Shown: positions 50,238 to 61,251, numbered from the stretch's first letter. The stretch is 64,000 bases of DNA from Phormidium tanganyikae FI6-MK23 (GCA_019359175.1 JAHHHU010000016.1:1-64000), one strand, 5' to 3'. Made by a program: numbers and translations. Notes: generated by a model not told the origin, from the letters alone.

Positions 50238-52319
50238 TTAATGTTCGACCAGTTGCCGGAAGCGTCGATCGCTCATAATCTGCTCGAATTCCGGGTCACT
50301 TTTGGCATCATCGCGAAAACGAGGATTCAGCCGAATTGCTTCTTCTAGATTCTCGATCGCGGCTTGGGTATGCCCCTGAAGCGAGTAGCAAATCGCCTTG
50401 TTGTAATAAGCGGGCGCATATTTCGGCTGAATGTCTATCGCGAAATCAAAGCTTTCTAAGGCATCGCGATCGCGTTCTAACTGAACCAACAAATATCCGC
50501 GATAGTTCCAAACTTTGTACGCTTCTGAGTTTAATTTCAGCGCTTCATCAAACGAGGCTAATGCTTCTGAATAACGACCCAACATTTGCAGTGCTAATCC
50601 GCGATTGAGCCAAGCGATCGAGTCGTCGGGGCGAATCTCAACGGCTTGATCAAACGATCGAAACGCTTCTTCGTGTCGCTGCAATTTGCCCAATGCTACA
50701 CCGCGATCGCACCACGCTTCAGAATAATTGGGATCGAGTTGAATCGCTCGATCGTAAGAAGCGATCGCGTCTTTGTATTGTTTCAATCGCCCCAGTGCCA
50801 ATCCGCGTCTAAGCCAAAGTTCAGGATTATGCGATTGGTGTTGAATCGCTCGATCGTAAGAAGCGATCGCGTCTTTGTATTGACCCGATTTAAACAAATC
50901 TTCAGCTTCCTGAAATTCCAAATTTTGCTGAATGACCGGAGTTTCAGCGGGTTCGGGGCGGCGATTTTGTGCCTGTTCACGCAGTCCTGAAAGCTGAGAA
51001 ACAAACTCGATCTCTAAGTGCTGAAGCTTATTGAAAATCGCTTGTTTCTGTTGCACCGCGTCGGATTCTAACAGTCGTAGCTTATCGAGGAAGTTGGTTC
51101 GACCTTGAAGCGTAGTCGATTCCAACACTGAGAACTGAGAAAGCACTTCTGCTTCTTTTCGATCGAGATTTTCCGCCGCCTGTTTTTGACGTTGATCTAG
51201 ACTCGATCGCACTTCTGTTTCTTTGTGAGTAATGCTGTCTTGCGCTTGTTTTTGATGCTGCTCTAATTGCGATCGTACTTCTGCCGCTGTTCCCGAAAGA
51301 TTAATTTCTAATTGCTCGATTCGTTGGCGAACTTGATCGCGTTGCTGTTGTGTATCCAGATGAAATACAGAAAGCTGTGCTGCAAATTCTGTTTTGAGAT
51401 GACGAAGATCTTCAGCAAGTTGATTGCGTCGATCGTCTGTATCGGTTTGCGCTTCGGTGAGTTGATTTACATAGTCCTGCTCGAATTGCGCTAAACGTTG
51501 TAACATCTGATCGCGTTGGTGTTGCGTGTCAGATTGTAGCTCATCCAGATGCGCGGCAAATGAAGTTTGCGATAGCTCCGCTGCACCGCGAGTTCGGGTC
51601 AAATGTTCTTCAGTTAACTGTTGTTGCTGAGTTGCAAATGCTTCGATTCCGTCTAACTGTGCCATCAGTTGGTTATGCAAATCGCTGAATCTATCTCCTG
51701 CGATCGCATTCTGTTGATCCGCATCGGTTTTCAGCATTGAAAGATGCACGACGAAATCCGAGGAAAGCTTTTCTAATTCCCGTTTCGACAAATTAACTTG
51801 TGTTTCGAGTCCGGCTAACAGTTCCGATTGTGATTGCGAGAGCTGAGAGGTTAACCCCGTTAGACTTTCAGCATCTTCTGAAATTCTGCGCTGTAATTCT
51901 TGCACTTCGCGTTCGAGTTGGTCAATCACATCACGAGACTGCTGGATTTTGCGTTCCGCTTCTTGCTGAACATCCTGCAATTGATGTTCCACTTCGGATA
52001 AATGCTGAAGCTGTTCTAACCCTCGATCGACAATTTCTCGAATAATAATCCGGCGAAATTTCCACAGTGCGACCAGCAGCGCGATCGGAAACACGGTTAA
52101 CGTAATCAGCGCAATATTGAGCAGCAGGCTCGAACGAGTCAACGCGCGATCGATTTCGGTTTCGACTTGCGATCGCACTTGTTGTTCTTGCTTCAGTTGG
52201 GTGAGTTCTTGCTGAGGAGAGGACTGCGCCCGGACAACTTCGATCGAACTGAGCGGAGCAGAACAGACGAGAAAGCCGCTCAGAAAAAAAGCAAAAACTG
52301 ATTGATTCTTTTTCAGCAT
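50238..52319 (-). CDS. Coiled-coil TPR protein, membrane anchored
   Basis: 693 residues from the ATG at 52319. A signal peptide (FAFFLSGFLVCSAPLSSIEV) and a membrane segment (LLLNIALITLTVFPIALLVA) lead to about 330 residues of glutamine-rich coiled coil with recurring DTQQQRDQ units. Six to seven TPR repeats follow (YKDAIASYDRAIQLDPNYSE is typical). It is probably a scaffold at the cell envelope. The coiled-coil repeats are internally similar, suggesting expansion by duplication. Confidence 0.85.
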   Translation of the reverse strand: MLKKNQSVFAFFLSGFLVCSAPLSSIEVVRAQSSPQQELTQLKQEQQVRSQVETEIDRALTRSSLLLNIALITLTVFPIALLVALWKFRRIIIREIVDRGLEQLQHLSEVEHQLQDVQQEAERKIQQSRDVIDQLEREVQELQRRISEDAESLTGLTSQLSQSQSELLAGLETQVNLSKRELEKLSSDFVVHLSMLKTDADQQNAIAGDRFSDLHNQLMAQLDGIEAFATQQQQLTEEHLTRTRGAAELSQTSFAAHLDELQSDTQHQRDQMLQRLAQFEQDYVNQLTEAQTDTDDRRNQLAEDLRHLKTEFAAQLSVFHLDTQQQRDQVRQRIEQLEINLSGTAAEVRSQLEQHQKQAQDSITHKETEVRSSLDQRQKQAAENLDRKEAEVLSQFSVLESTTLQGRTNFLDKLRLLESDAVQQKQAIFNKLQHLEIEFVSQLSGLREQAQNRRPEPAETPVIQQNLEFQEAEDLFKSGQYKDAIASYDRAIQHQSHNPELWLRRGLALGRLKQYKDAIASYDRAIQLDPNYSEAWCDRGVALGKLQRHEEAFRSFDQAVEIRPDDSIAWLNRGLALQMLGRYSEALASFDEALKLNSEAYKVWNYRGYLLVQLERDRDALESFDFAIDIQPKYAPAYYNKAICYSLQGHTQAAIENLEEAIRLNPRFRDDAKSDPEFEQIMSDRRFRQLVEH

Positions 52320-52489
52320 AAAGAATTTCCGCTCGATCAATGGGGGAAGTTGTACTATTGTCCAATTTACCAAGCAGATTCCGAAATTAGCAGAAATTAT
52401 TTTAATGTTATCGATCGCCGCAAATACAGTACTACTCTTGAGCGCCTTTAAATCTTAGCGCGATCGACCGAAGCGACTCCACAATCTAA

Positions 52490-53410
52490 TCAAACGCTCT
52501 CCGGTTTACTATCGCGCTGCATCAGTTCCCCGACTGCCGATCGAGGAGTAATCTCTCCGCGCAATAATCGATCGACTTGTGCCGAAATCGGCATCGAAAT
52601 CCCTTGCTCCCGCGCCAATCTCACCAAAACCTGCGTCGTATTAATCCCTTCTGCCGTCCCTTCCAGCGTCGCCAAAATCTCAGACAGCGTTTTCCCTTGC
52701 GCTAATCCATATCCAACTTGATAATTTCGACTCAGCGAACTACTACAAGTCGCCAACAAATCCCCTAATCCCGACAATCCATAAAACGTCTCCGGTTTCG
52801 CGCCCCAATACGTCCCCAGCCGAATCATCTCAGCCAGTCCGCGCGTCACCAATGCCGATTTTGCGTTCGTTCCAAGCTGCAACCCGTCACAGGCCCCAAC
52901 GGAGATCGCAATCACATTTTTTAACGTTCCACCCAATTCGACCCCAAGCGGATCAGCATTGGTATACACCCGAAATCGAGAAGACGAAAAAGCCTGCTGA
53001 ACCCGATCAGCAACCGTTTGATCCTGATGTGCCACAACACTTGCAGCGGGTAAACCTTGTTGAATCTCTTTTGATAAATTTGGGCCTGACAAAACCGCGA
53101 TCGAGCTTTCTGGAAATGCAGCCTGCCAGACCTGCGATGGCAACAACGGTAAAGCCGTTTCACTCCCCGACTCAGAATCTAAGCCTTTCGTTGCGGTGAC
53201 AATTGTTGGAACTGCGATCGTCATTTGTTCAATCACCGATCGAACACCCTTCATCGAAACCGCAGAAATTAGCAAATCAGAATCGGAGATCGTTTCATCT
53301 AGCGATTTCTCACTTCGCCGTGACCACACCGCTATCTGATGCCCATTTTCCCGCACCAATTCCGCCAGCGTTGACCCCCAAGCCCCCGCCCCGATTACTG
53401 AAATCTTCAT
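52490..53410 (-). CDS. gpsA: Glycerol-3-phosphate dehydrogenase [NAD(P)+]
   Basis: 306 residues. [20 protein letters not shown] binds NAD(P), [20 protein letters not shown] holds the catalytic lysine, and [19 protein letters not shown] is the substrate-binding segment. It makes glycerol-3-phosphate for membrane lipids from dihydroxyacetone phosphate. It overlaps the end of lipA by four bases (53407-53410), so the two are an operon. Confidence 0.94.
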   Translation of the reverse strand: MKISVIGAGAWGSTLAELVRENGHQIAVWSRRSEKSLDETISDSDLLISAVSMKGVRSVIEQMTIAVPTIVTATKGLDSESGSETALPLLPSQVWQAAFPESSIAVLSGPNLSKEIQQGLPAASVVAHQDQTVADRVQQAFSSSRFRVYTNADPLGVELGGTLKNVIAISVGACDGLQLGTNAKSALVTRGLAEMIRLGTYWGAKPETFYGLSGLGDLLATCSSSLSRNYQVGYGLAQGKTLSEILATLEGTAEGINTTQVLVRLAREQGISMPISAQVDRLLRGEITPRSAVGELMQRDSKPESV

Positions 53411-54276
53411 CTGGGATACTGTTCCATCAATGCCTGAACTTGTTCAGCATGATACGAACTTCGGGTCAGCGGAGTCGAAACCACCTGCAAAAAGCCGATC
53501 GACTCTCCATACTCGCGCCAAGCATCAAACTGTTCCGGCGTAACAAAATCCTTCACGTCTAGATGCTTCTGACTCGGCTGAAGATACTGCCCGATCGTCA
53601 AAATATCGCAGTTCGCCGCCCTCAAATCCTGCATCGTCGATCGCACCTCTGCATCCGTTTCACCCAGCCCCACCATGATTCCAGACTTGGTATAAACGCT
53701 TGGGTTGATTGTCTGAACCTGTTTGAGCAATGAGAGCGATCGAGCATAATCCCCCTGCGGACGAACGCGCCGATATAAGCGTGGAATCGTCTCCGTATTG
53801 TGATTGAGAACTTCAGGCGAGGCACTCAAAATAATTTTTAGCGCGTCCCAATCACCACACAAATCGGGAATCAAAACCTCGATCGTCGTCTTCGGCGAAA
53901 CGGCTCGAATCTCCTCAATACACCGAACAAATTGCGATGCGCCTCCATCCGGCAAGTCATCCCGATTCACCGAAGTCACTACAACATGATTCAATCGCAT
54001 TCGTCGCACCGCTTCCGCCAATCGAGTTGGCTCGGTCGAATCAAGCGGCTGCGGTTTCTTCTCAAAATCGATATCGCAATAAGGACAAGCCCGTGTACAA
54101 GCCGGGCCCATGATCAAAAATGTCGCTGTTCCATTGTTAAAGCACTCTCCAATGTTCGGGCAAGATGCCTCTTCACACACCGTACTGAGCGTTAAATCTC
54201 GCAGAACTTCTTTAACACTTCCAACCCGTTCCCACTGAGGAGCCTTAACCCGTAGCCATTCCGGTTTGACAACCAC
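53407..54276 (-). CDS. lipA: Lipoyl synthase
   Basis: 289 residues. Two iron-sulphur sets are visible: the auxiliary cluster cysteines in [12 protein letters not shown], the radical-SAM triad CTRACPYC, and the C-terminal R-SSY motif (RSSYHAE). It inserts sulphur into octanoyl groups on lipoyl domains of dehydrogenases. First gene of the lipA-gpsA unit. Cyanobacteria often hold two lipA paralogues; which one this is cannot be told. Confidence 0.94.
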   Translation of the reverse strand: MVVKPEWLRVKAPQWERVGSVKEVLRDLTLSTVCEEASCPNIGECFNNGTATFLIMGPACTRACPYCDIDFEKKPQPLDSTEPTRLAEAVRRMRLNHVVVTSVNRDDLPDGGASQFVRCIEEIRAVSPKTTIEVLIPDLCGDWDALKIILSASPEVLNHNTETIPRLYRRVRPQGDYARSLSLLKQVQTINPSVYTKSGIMVGLGETDAEVRSTMQDLRAANCDILTIGQYLQPSQKHLDVKDFVTPEQFDAWREYGESIGFLQVVSTPLTRSSYHAEQVQALMEQYPR

Positions 54277-54421
54277 TTTTTTACCTTTGTGCGATCGCGT
54301 TTTGCGTGTTCTATTTTAAGTTGGACAGCCTATACTTAACAAGTCTAGGATTTTGAGCAAATCTCTCGACTCAAACGCAAACTTGGGTTATGATGAAATA
54401 CGCATTGCAAAAAGAGCTTTG

Positions 54422-54498
<77 letters not shown>

Positions 54499-54793
54499 TG
54501 TTAAAGTAGCTAGGAACTCTATTAGATAAGGGAATTTAGCTACTCTTTCTAGTTTTCCCATTCTCCCTATTAGTACAGATAAATTAATAGAATCTAGGGA
54601 ATTAACACAAATTTCTCTACTCTCTATGATGTCAATCTAGAGAAATTCATCCTAAAGTTTTCCATCTCCCTACGAGGATTGAACTCTTAGATACGCTTTG
54701 CCATTTAGAAAAAGCACTTAGCATCACGCTAGAGACTTGGAAAAGCGCGATCGAATCGAGCAAGCTACTTCAGACTCAATAGCCAAACAGAAA

Positions 54794-55888
54794 TCAACTA
54801 CTGGTCAGCTTTGTCCAATAACGATCGTAGTTCTCCAAAACATCACGCTCCATTGGCAAAATTGGCTCGGATTTATCGATCGTTGCCATCGATGGAAATA
54901 AGCTAGTGTTCGACTGCAAAGCTTGAGGAAGTTTCGCGATCGCAGATTGATTGGTGGTTGCGAAAGACAATCGCTCTGTCACTTTTGCAGCCACTTCAGG
55001 TTGAAGCATGAATTCAAGCCAAGCGTAGGCGGCATCAGGATTCGGAGCCGTTTTTGGAATGACCATCGTGTCACTCCAAACAGAAGTTCCACTGGCAGGA
55101 ATCACATAGTTTAGTTTCGGGTTTTGAGTGATGGCAAGAACTGCATCCGAAGAGTAAACCATTGATATCGACAGATCTCCTGCTAAGAGTTGATCACGCC
55201 AAGCATCAGTTGTAAAAGTCGCGATCGCAGGTTTCAGTTCTTGTAAGCGATCGTAGGCTTTTTTGAGTTCTGCAGGATCTTTGGAATTGTAGGAATAACC
55301 GAGCGATCTTAGCGTTGCGCCTAGCACTTCACGCACATCATTCATCAAAGTAATGCGGCGATTCAGCTTGTCTTTGTTCTCCCAAAGATAGTTCCAATCT
55401 GTCGGAGCATTTGTAATCTTTTCAGAGTTGTAAAGTAGTCCGGTCGTTCCCCAACTCACCGGAACACTGTAGCGATTTCCCGGATCGTGAACAGTCTGCT
55501 GGAATCGGGGTAGTAGATTGCGTAAGCTTTCTAGACGTAAATGATCTAATTCGCTCAGATAGCCAAGCTTGATCATCTGAGTCACTTTATAGTCAGAAGG
55601 ATAGATAATGCTATAGATACCTGCCTTGCCTGCTTGGAAGGTCGCTAACATCGTTTCATTGGAATCAAACACATCGAAAGTAACTTTGATTCCAGTTTTG
55701 GTGTGAAACGCATCAATCAGGTCTTGATCAATATAGTTCGCCCAAGTATAGATATGCAGTTCATCAGATGAAGTTGCGATCGCGCGGTCGGTTTGAACTT
55801 TCGCGAGTGTCCAACCACAGCTAGACAGCGCAAACCCAGACAGCCCCGCAGCAGTAGTTTTTAAGAATCGACGGCGAGAATATGACAT
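54794..55888 (-). CDS. ABC transporter solute-binding protein, PotD-like
   Basis: 364 residues. A twin-arginine signal with lipobox (RRRFLKTTAAGLSGFALSSC) is followed by the polyamine-binding-protein pattern ELHIYTWANYIDQDLIDAFH and SMVYSSDAVLAITQ. It probably binds spermidine, putrescine or a related compound outside the membrane. Its ATG is directly adjacent to the PotA-like stop. No permease genes lie next to the pair. Confidence 0.88.
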   Translation of the reverse strand: MSYSRRRFLKTTAAGLSGFALSSCGWTLAKVQTDRAIATSSDELHIYTWANYIDQDLIDAFHTKTGIKVTFDVFDSNETMLATFQAGKAGIYSIIYPSDYKVTQMIKLGYLSELDHLRLESLRNLLPRFQQTVHDPGNRYSVPVSWGTTGLLYNSEKITNAPTDWNYLWENKDKLNRRITLMNDVREVLGATLRSLGYSYNSKDPAELKKAYDRLQELKPAIATFTTDAWRDQLLAGDLSISMVYSSDAVLAITQNPKLNYVIPASGTSVWSDTMVIPKTAPNPDAAYAWLEFMLQPEVAAKVTERLSFATTNQSAIAKLPQALQSNTSLFPSMATIDKSEPILPMERDVLENYDRYWTKLTSS

Positions 55889-57097
55889 TTACGCCTCCCA
55901 CGATTCGGGTAAAGCTAAACTATCCGCAGCATTCCAATGCACATAGACTGGAGTGTTTGCAGAAGGAATTTCGGATGCTGTAGATTGACGGACTGTAATG
56001 CGATCGCCCGATTTCAACTGCACTAAACAATGCACGTGCGTTCCCAAAAACATCACATCTTGCAATCGACCTTCAAAGCAGTTCATTGAATCAGCGGGTA
56101 GAGCTGAAGAAATCTGAATCTTTTCAGGGCGCACACTCACCATTACCCAACCTGATGTGAGTGGATTCGCTGTATTGCTCTGCTGTACCGTTACTTTGAT
56201 TCCGGTTTCAGTTCTGATCCAAAGCGTTTGGGGATGTGCGCCTTCAATCTTGCCGCGCAGTAGATTCGTTTCTCCGATGAAGTCTGCAACAAAAGGCGTT
56301 TGAGGTCGATCATAGATTTGCTCTGGTGTTCCAGTCTGTTCGACTTTGCCCAAATTCATCACGGCAATGCGATCGGACAATGACAGCGCTTCTTCTTGAT
56401 CGTGTGTCACCAACACAAAGGTAATTCCCAACTCTCGGTGTAAGGTCGAGAGTTCTACCTGCATTTCCTTTCGCAATTTCAGATCCAATGCTCCCAACGG
56501 TTCATCGAGCAGCAATACCGCCGGGCGGTTGACCAATGCGCGTGCAACTGCGACCCGTTGCTGCTGACCGCCCGAAAGCTGAGTCGGAAATCGATTTGCA
56601 AGATGCTCCAGCTTGACTAACTTCAAGGCATCTCGCACCCGATCTTGTGTCTCCGATCGAGAACATTTCTGAATCTTTAACCCGAATGCAATGTTTTCCC
56701 ACACGGTCATATGTCCGAACAGCGCATAGCTTTGAAACACTGTATTCGCGGGACGTTTATAAGGTGGAACATTCAGCATTGAGCGATCGCGAATTAAGAT
56801 ATCGCCTGCTGAGGGCTGCTCAAATCCAGCAATCATTCGCAGCGTCGTTGTTTTACCACAGCCGGAAGGGCCCAAAATACTAAAGAACTCACCGCGTCGA
56901 ATTCCCAAATCAATTCCGCGTACTGCGGGTTCACCGTTGTACACTTTGAAGACTTTTCGCAGTTCGACATCAAGCTTGACATCGACGCTCCGAACGGGGG
57001 GAGTTTGGGTTGCCATTTGAGCCATATTAGGTACACTTCCCTGCGATCGTGGGTCACTCACGGCGCGATTGTCCGTCATTTTCGCAACAATACCCAT
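55889..57097 (-). CDS. ABC transporter ATP-binding protein, PotA-like
   Basis: About 400 residues. Walker A GPSGCGKTTTLR, signature [15 protein letters not shown], Walker B LLLDEPLGALD, H-switch VTHDQEE and a C-terminal TOBE domain (VMVSVRPEKIQI) identify a polyamine/CUT1-type importer ATPase. The frame continues upstream to 57223 and would overlap the next gene; the ATG at 57097 is a reasonable compromise, but the true start is uncertain, with several ATGs in the 60 codons before the core. Immediately upstream of the binding-protein gene. Confidence 0.88.
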   Translation of the reverse strand: MGIVAKMTDNRAVSDPRSQGSVPNMAQMATQTPPVRSVDVKLDVELRKVFKVYNGEPAVRGIDLGIRRGEFFSILGPSGCGKTTTLRMIAGFEQPSAGDILIRDRSMLNVPPYKRPANTVFQSYALFGHMTVWENIAFGLKIQKCSRSETQDRVRDALKLVKLEHLANRFPTQLSGGQQQRVAVARALVNRPAVLLLDEPLGALDLKLRKEMQVELSTLHRELGITFVLVTHDQEEALSLSDRIAVMNLGKVEQTGTPEQIYDRPQTPFVADFIGETNLLRGKIEGAHPQTLWIRTETGIKVTVQQSNTANPLTSGWVMVSVRPEKIQISSALPADSMNCFEGRLQDVMFLGTHVHCLVQLKSGDRITVRQSTASEIPSANTPVYVHWNAADSLALPESWEA

Positions 57098-57212
57098 CGT
57101 ATCCGGGAAACTCGAATTCGGAACATTCCGTAAATTCACGCGCTCAACTGTAAAGCCTTTAATTTTCCGGTGGGTTTGTATTGATAGATTTCCCGCCGAT
57201 TTGGTAAAACAC

Positions 57213-57815
57213 TCAGCCGTCACTGGCCATCCAAACTAAAAGGCTCAAAACTGGCTCGATCGGAGGGAGCGCATAATCGCTTAAGTCGATCGTCACCGTC
57301 TGCCCCTCAAGTTTGAGAAAGCGCCACTGTGAGCCACTGCTTACCGTTCCGTAAATCGTTGGAATCAGCACTTTTTTCTGTTGATTGAATCGTTGAGCCG
57401 CAACCATTTCGGCCAAACACTGTCCAAGTCCGGGTTTGAGATCTTCTTTTTTGGCTTCAACAATGACGATCACGGGCGCTTTAATAAATAACTGCTCTGG
57501 CGATCGACTAATCAGAAAATCCACGTATCCCGCCAATTCTGCCTCTGGCGCAACATTGAATTCCTCGCCCGAAAAAACGCTGATTCTGCCTTGAAGCTGA
57601 CGTTTGACTTCTAATAAAACAGGATTGAGAATGCCTTCGGATCGAGCTTTTTCGCTACTGACTGCGATCGCCCAAGGCAAGGTTTCTTTTAGCGTCTCTT
57701 GCAGCAAAGCGCTCGGTGTAACAGGTGGGACTTCTGGAAAAAATCGCCCCCCTTCTACGATCGATAACTGAAAATCTTCTACGGCTCTACTCAGCGTAAA
57801 TTTACTGTATGGCAT
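57213..57815 (-). CDS. PD-(D/E)XK-like protein, cyanobacterial
   Basis: 200 residues. AGYVDFLISRSPEQLFIKAP then VIVIVEAKKEDLKPGLGQCL gives a D...E-A-K core, as in restriction-like nucleases, followed by AEMVAAQRFNQQKK. Genes of this type are common in cyanobacteria next to unrelated genes. Whether it cuts DNA is unknown. It begins one base before the end of the DUF3318 gene downstream-to-upstream order, so the two are co-transcribed. Confidence 0.7.
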   Translation of the reverse strand: MPYSKFTLSRAVEDFQLSIVEGGRFFPEVPPVTPSALLQETLKETLPWAIAVSSEKARSEGILNPVLLEVKRQLQGRISVFSGEEFNVAPEAELAGYVDFLISRSPEQLFIKAPVIVIVEAKKEDLKPGLGQCLAEMVAAQRFNQQKKVLIPTIYGTVSSGSQWRFLKLEGQTVTIDLSDYALPPIEPVLSLLVWMASDG

Positions 57816-58421
57816 CTATTCGCGCCTCAATTCGTCGGGAATTCCAACCGGAGACAGTCCGCCGATCGCTTTTAGCGCCTGACAGCGCAATAGTTCGACA
57901 AAGCTCAACATTCGCCCTTCATTTTGCGCTACGGACTCGATCGCGCTACTTAATGCTCTCGCTGCATCAGTTTCCGTATATCCGCGTCGTTGAGCAATCT
58001 TCAGCGCTTTCTCATCGGCTTCAAGCTCCACACGAGAGCTTTTATTGCTGCGCCAAATTTGGAAGAGTGCGATCGCGCTTAATCCACTCGCAGCGGCAAT
58101 TCCAACAAAATCTTGCTGTGCTAGTTCCACTCCAAGCCCGATCGCGCCTAATACGGTTAATCCCAACATCGGGGAAGGTTGAAACCACTTGATATTAATG
58201 CTCCAGCTTACGGTTCGTAAGATTAATAAATCTCGTTGCGGTCGAGACAATCGACTCCAGAGATCGAAATTAATATAGATCGGTCGATCGCTCATCCACG
58301 GTAGCGGTGCGGGAGCGTCGATCACTAATCGTTGATCGGGTTTACTGACTAACTTCACAAACATGCGACCTGATGCAGGCATTACATCTAGCAGTCGCCG
58401 AATTTCGGGTTCGGGATTCAT
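57816..58421 (-). CDS. DUF3318 membrane protein
   Basis: 201 residues. EIRRLLDVMPASGRMFVKLV, IYINFDLWSRLSRPQRDLLI and a central membrane region (LGLTVLGAIGLGVELAQQDF) are typical of this cyanobacterial family. The end is helical and charged. Function not known. Downstream of psaJ on the same strand, after a long inverted repeat. Confidence 0.82.
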   Translation of the reverse strand: MNPEPEIRRLLDVMPASGRMFVKLVSKPDQRLVIDAPAPLPWMSDRPIYINFDLWSRLSRPQRDLLILRTVSWSINIKWFQPSPMLGLTVLGAIGLGVELAQQDFVGIAAASGLSAIALFQIWRSNKSSRVELEADEKALKIAQRRGYTETDAARALSSAIESVAQNEGRMLSFVELLRCQALKAIGGLSPVGIPDELRRE

Positions 58422-58429
58422 ATGAGAAT

Positions 58430-58490
58430 GGGCAGTAGGACACCCTTCTAGAGTACAAGCTGAGCGCTCTAGTAAGATGTCCTACTGCCC
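58430..58490 (-). terminator. Terminator after psaJ
   Basis: GGGCAGTAGGACA at 58430-58442 is complementary to 58478-58490, with partial pairing continuing inward around CTAGAG. It stands nine bases after the psaJ stop. Long stem and position suggest a Rho-independent terminator for psaFJ. Confidence 0.65.
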
Positions 58491-58498
58491 ACAAGAAT

Positions 58499-58630
58499 TT
58501 ACTGCGCCAAGAACAGTAAATCTGGCGCAACCCAGTTGATTAGCATAAACGCTGAAAATGCAACGCTGACGCTAACAACGGCTAACACCGCGTTCAAGGA
58601 AAGGTATCTCAAGAAGTAGTTGAGTTGCAT
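58499..58630 (-). CDS. psaJ: Photosystem I subunit IX
   Basis: 43 residues, MQLNYFLRYLSLNAVLAVVS then VSVAFSAFMLINWVAPDLLF. The short head FLRYLS, one membrane helix and the PDLLF end are the PsaJ pattern. It lies downstream of psaF, as in the classical psaF-psaJ pair, and is too short for common gene callers. PsaJ helps hold PsaF and the far side of the reaction centre. Confidence 0.88.
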   Translation of the reverse strand: MQLNYFLRYLSLNAVLAVVSVSVAFSAFMLINWVAPDLLFLAQ

Positions 58631-58757
58631 GAATCATCTCCAGATTTGAGCATCGATGACTTTTTCGATCGAACTCGCAGTTTACAGAGCGAACTTTGTG
58701 AGATCGCAGGTTTAGATCACCGCAAAGCGTCAGGCAAAGAAACCGCGAGTTTGAAGT

Positions 58758-59297
58758 TTAACGGGACTGCGAGGGCACTTTGCTCTTGTCAGTCCGATTC
58801 AGCATGAGTGAGTCGGCACCCACTGGAATGCGATCGTCGCGTTCGATCAGCTTACCCGCAAGGAGTTCCTGAAGCGAAAGCAAGGGCCACAGCAATGCAG
58901 GCAGGATACAACCGATCGCCATCGGCACATCGATGATGATTTCCTTTTGTTCAGGATTTCCTGATTTCTTAGCAGCATTGAGGTAAGACCGACCAGAGTA
59001 GCCGATCCAGCCTGCAATGTACAAAAACAGTAGACCCGGAATCGTGAATTCTCCGGCGTGCTTGAGGTTGCCATCGGTGATCAAGTGCGGTAGTCCATCG
59101 TCTTTACCGCAGAGTAAACCTGCCTGCGAGTAAAGCTCCAAGCGACGACGAGCGGTTGCATTTGCCGAATCTTGGATTCGTTGTGCAAACACTTCGTTTT
59201 CGCTGCAAGGAGTCAGATTATAGGCGTGGGCTGGCTGCGGTGCGAAAAAGCCAAACCCTAGAAAAATGGCAATAACCAGAGCAAACAATCGTTGCAT
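58758..59297 (-). CDS. psaF: Photosystem I subunit III
   Basis: 179 residues from the ATG at 59297. The N-terminal signal (LFALVIAIFLGFGFFAPQPA) ends at AHA before YNLTPCSENEVFAQ, sending the luminal part across the thylakoid membrane. The membrane core is IPGLLFLYIAGWIGYSGRSY. It stabilises plastocyanin/cytochrome c6 docking. The last 17 residues (LMLNRTDKSKVPSQSR) extend beyond the usual end near the stop and may be real or reflect a drifted stop. AAAGGG precedes the ATG by ten bases. Co-transcribed with psaJ. Confidence 0.93.
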   Translation of the reverse strand: MQRLFALVIAIFLGFGFFAPQPAHAYNLTPCSENEVFAQRIQDSANATARRRLELYSQAGLLCGKDDGLPHLITDGNLKHAGEFTIPGLLFLYIAGWIGYSGRSYLNAAKKSGNPEQKEIIIDVPMAIGCILPALLWPLLSLQELLAGKLIERDDRIPVGADSLMLNRTDKSKVPSQSR

Positions 59298-59465
59298 GGA
59301 ATTGTTTCCCTTTAATTTACGGATTACAAGGAAGATTGTGTAAAAAACGTTGATTTTTTGCACAAACGGGTGGGAATCGAGTGGGGCGCTAAACTAGAGA
59401 ACCAGCCTAGCTCACTCTGATTCGAGCGACTGTAATAGTCACCTACTCCCAAAACCTACCAGCAA

Positions 59466-60509
59466 ATGGCAACGGTCTTAGCTATTGAAACAAGTTGTGA
59501 CGAAACTGCGGTGGCGATCGTAAAAAATCGTCACATTCTAAGCAGTGTTGTATCGTCCCAAATCGCGATCCATCAGAAATATGGCGGGGTCGTGCCCGAA
59601 GTGGCGTCGCGTCAGCACGTCGAGATTGTGAATCACGCGATCGCCCAATGCTTTACAGAATCCGGTTTGAGTTGGTCGGAGATTGACGGGATTGCGGGGA
59701 CTTGCACGCCGGGATTAGTCGGGGCGCTCTTGGTGGGATTGACTGCGGCGAAGACTTTAGCGATCGTGCATGAGAAGCCGTTTATCGGGGTTCATCATTT
59801 GGAGGGGCACATTTACGCTTCGTACTTGAGCGATCCGGATTTAGAGCCGCCGTTTCTCTGTTTGCTGGTGTCTGGGGGTCATACGAGTTTGATTTATGTC
59901 AAGGCGTGCGGGCAGTATGAAGTGCTAGGTCAAACGCGCGATGATGCTGCTGGAGAAGCGTTTGATAAAGTGGCTCGGTTGTTAAAGCTGGGCTATCCGG
60001 GCGGGCCGATGATCGATCAACTAGCGGCTCAAGGCAATCCAAAGGCGTTTCCGCTGCCTGAAGGTCAGATTTCGCTGCCTGAAGGCGGATTCCATCCCTA
60101 CGATTCGAGTTTTAGCGGGCTGAAAACGGCAGTGTTGCGCCTAACTCAGAAACTAGAAGCAACTGGGGAGCCTTTACCGATCGCAGATCTTGCCGCAAGT
60201 TTTCAAGCGACCGTTGTTCGAGCATTGACGAAACGGGCGATCGCTTGTGCACGAAATTATGGATTAGATACGATCGCGGTTGGGGGCGGTGTCGCGGCAA
60301 ATCGGGGATTGCGGGAACAGCTAAAAATTGCCGCAGAACCATATCAGATTAAAGTCCTGTTTCCACCGATGAAGTTCTGTACAGATAATGCGGCGATGAT
60401 TGGCTGTGCGGCTTCGGAGCATTTGGATCGGGGTCATGCTTCGGAGTTGTCGATCGTGGCTCAGTCTCGGTTGCCTTTGTCTGAGGTAATGAGTCTATAT
60501 CGGGTCTAA
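59466..60509 (+). CDS. tsaD: tRNA N6-threonylcarbamoyltransferase
   Basis: 347 residues. [20 protein letters not shown], metal-binding [12 protein letters not shown] and [20 protein letters not shown], then [19 protein letters not shown] are diagnostic of the Kae1/TsaD family. It adds threonylcarbamoyl to adenosine 37 of ANN-decoding tRNAs with TsaB/E. The divergent arrangement with psaF is common in cyanobacteria. Confidence 0.95.
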   Translation: MATVLAIETSCDETAVAIVKNRHILSSVVSSQIAIHQKYGGVVPEVASRQHVEIVNHAIAQCFTESGLSWSEIDGIAGTCTPGLVGALLVGLTAAKTLAIVHEKPFIGVHHLEGHIYASYLSDPDLEPPFLCLLVSGGHTSLIYVKACGQYEVLGQTRDDAAGEAFDKVARLLKLGYPGGPMIDQLAAQGNPKAFPLPEGQISLPEGGFHPYDSSFSGLKTAVLRLTQKLEATGEPLPIADLAASFQATVVRALTKRAIACARNYGLDTIAVGGGVAANRGLREQLKIAAEPYQIKVLFPPMKFCTDNAAMIGCAASEHLDRGHASELSIVAQSRLPLSEVMSLYRV

Positions 60510-61084
60510 TTGTCCAGGATCAGTTCCCATTCTCCCGCTTGAGCATTCCAATCAGGTCGATCCGTTTCTCCCACTACAAACGGGCCCCAATAGCGCTGTG
60601 AGCCATCCTGAGCGAAGGCAACCACGACATCGCCCCGTTTGAGTTGAATTGATCGACTCGGCAACGCGACCAGTAAGCCAGAATCGCTGCCTTCTTGAGG
60701 CGCAAAATCCCAGTGAGCCGGAAGCGCAAAACCTTTCTGGGGTTCACCAGATTTCGCGCTTGTGTCTTTCGGTTGACGAGCAAGAAGTGCTACGCGGACA
60801 GAATGATCCGATCGATTGCGAATTCGCAAATTTCCCTGCTTTAGCGCGATCGCAGTCGCATCGGGTTTTTCAACTTTCGGCGGGGCGACGGATTCAGCGG
60901 GTGGAGAATTTGCGGTTTTGACGATCGGCACTGAACTAGGAGTCCCAGACGAGATCGAAATTTCGATCGGAAAAAGTTTGAGTAAGACTGTTCCTGCAAT
61001 CGCAGTAAGAACTGCCGAAACCAGCGCGATTTTGATTGCTGGATGCCGCCCGATTTTGATTTCTTTCATCTGCCCGCCTAGCAT
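60506..61084 (-). CDS. Membrane-anchored protein of unknown function
   Basis: 192 residues with a single membrane anchor ([20 protein letters not shown]), a proline-rich linker and a beta-rich outside domain ([40 protein letters not shown]). It overlaps the tsaD end by four bases on the opposite strand. The pattern resembles cyanobacterial envelope proteins of unknown role. Two ATGs (61084 and 61069) are possible. Confidence 0.65.
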   Translation of the reverse strand: MLGGQMKEIKIGRHPAIKIALVSAVLTAIAGTVLLKLFPIEISISSGTPSSVPIVKTANSPPAESVAPPKVEKPDATAIALKQGNLRIRNRSDHSVRVALLARQPKDTSAKSGEPQKGFALPAHWDFAPQEGSDSGLLVALPSRSIQLKRGDVVVAFAQDGSQRYWGPFVVGETDRPDWNAQAGEWELILDN

Positions 61085-61251
61085 ACGTCAATCTTTCTAC
61101 TTCAGTGATAACAAGGGAATTCAGGATCTGGGCAGAGATTTTTGCGGGGATCAAACTTCTTTTCTGAAAAAATCTTCGTGATTTATTTGACAAATTCCAC
61201 TAAACCCTGCAAGATATAGATCGCGCTGGAAAACAGGGCGAAAACAAATCT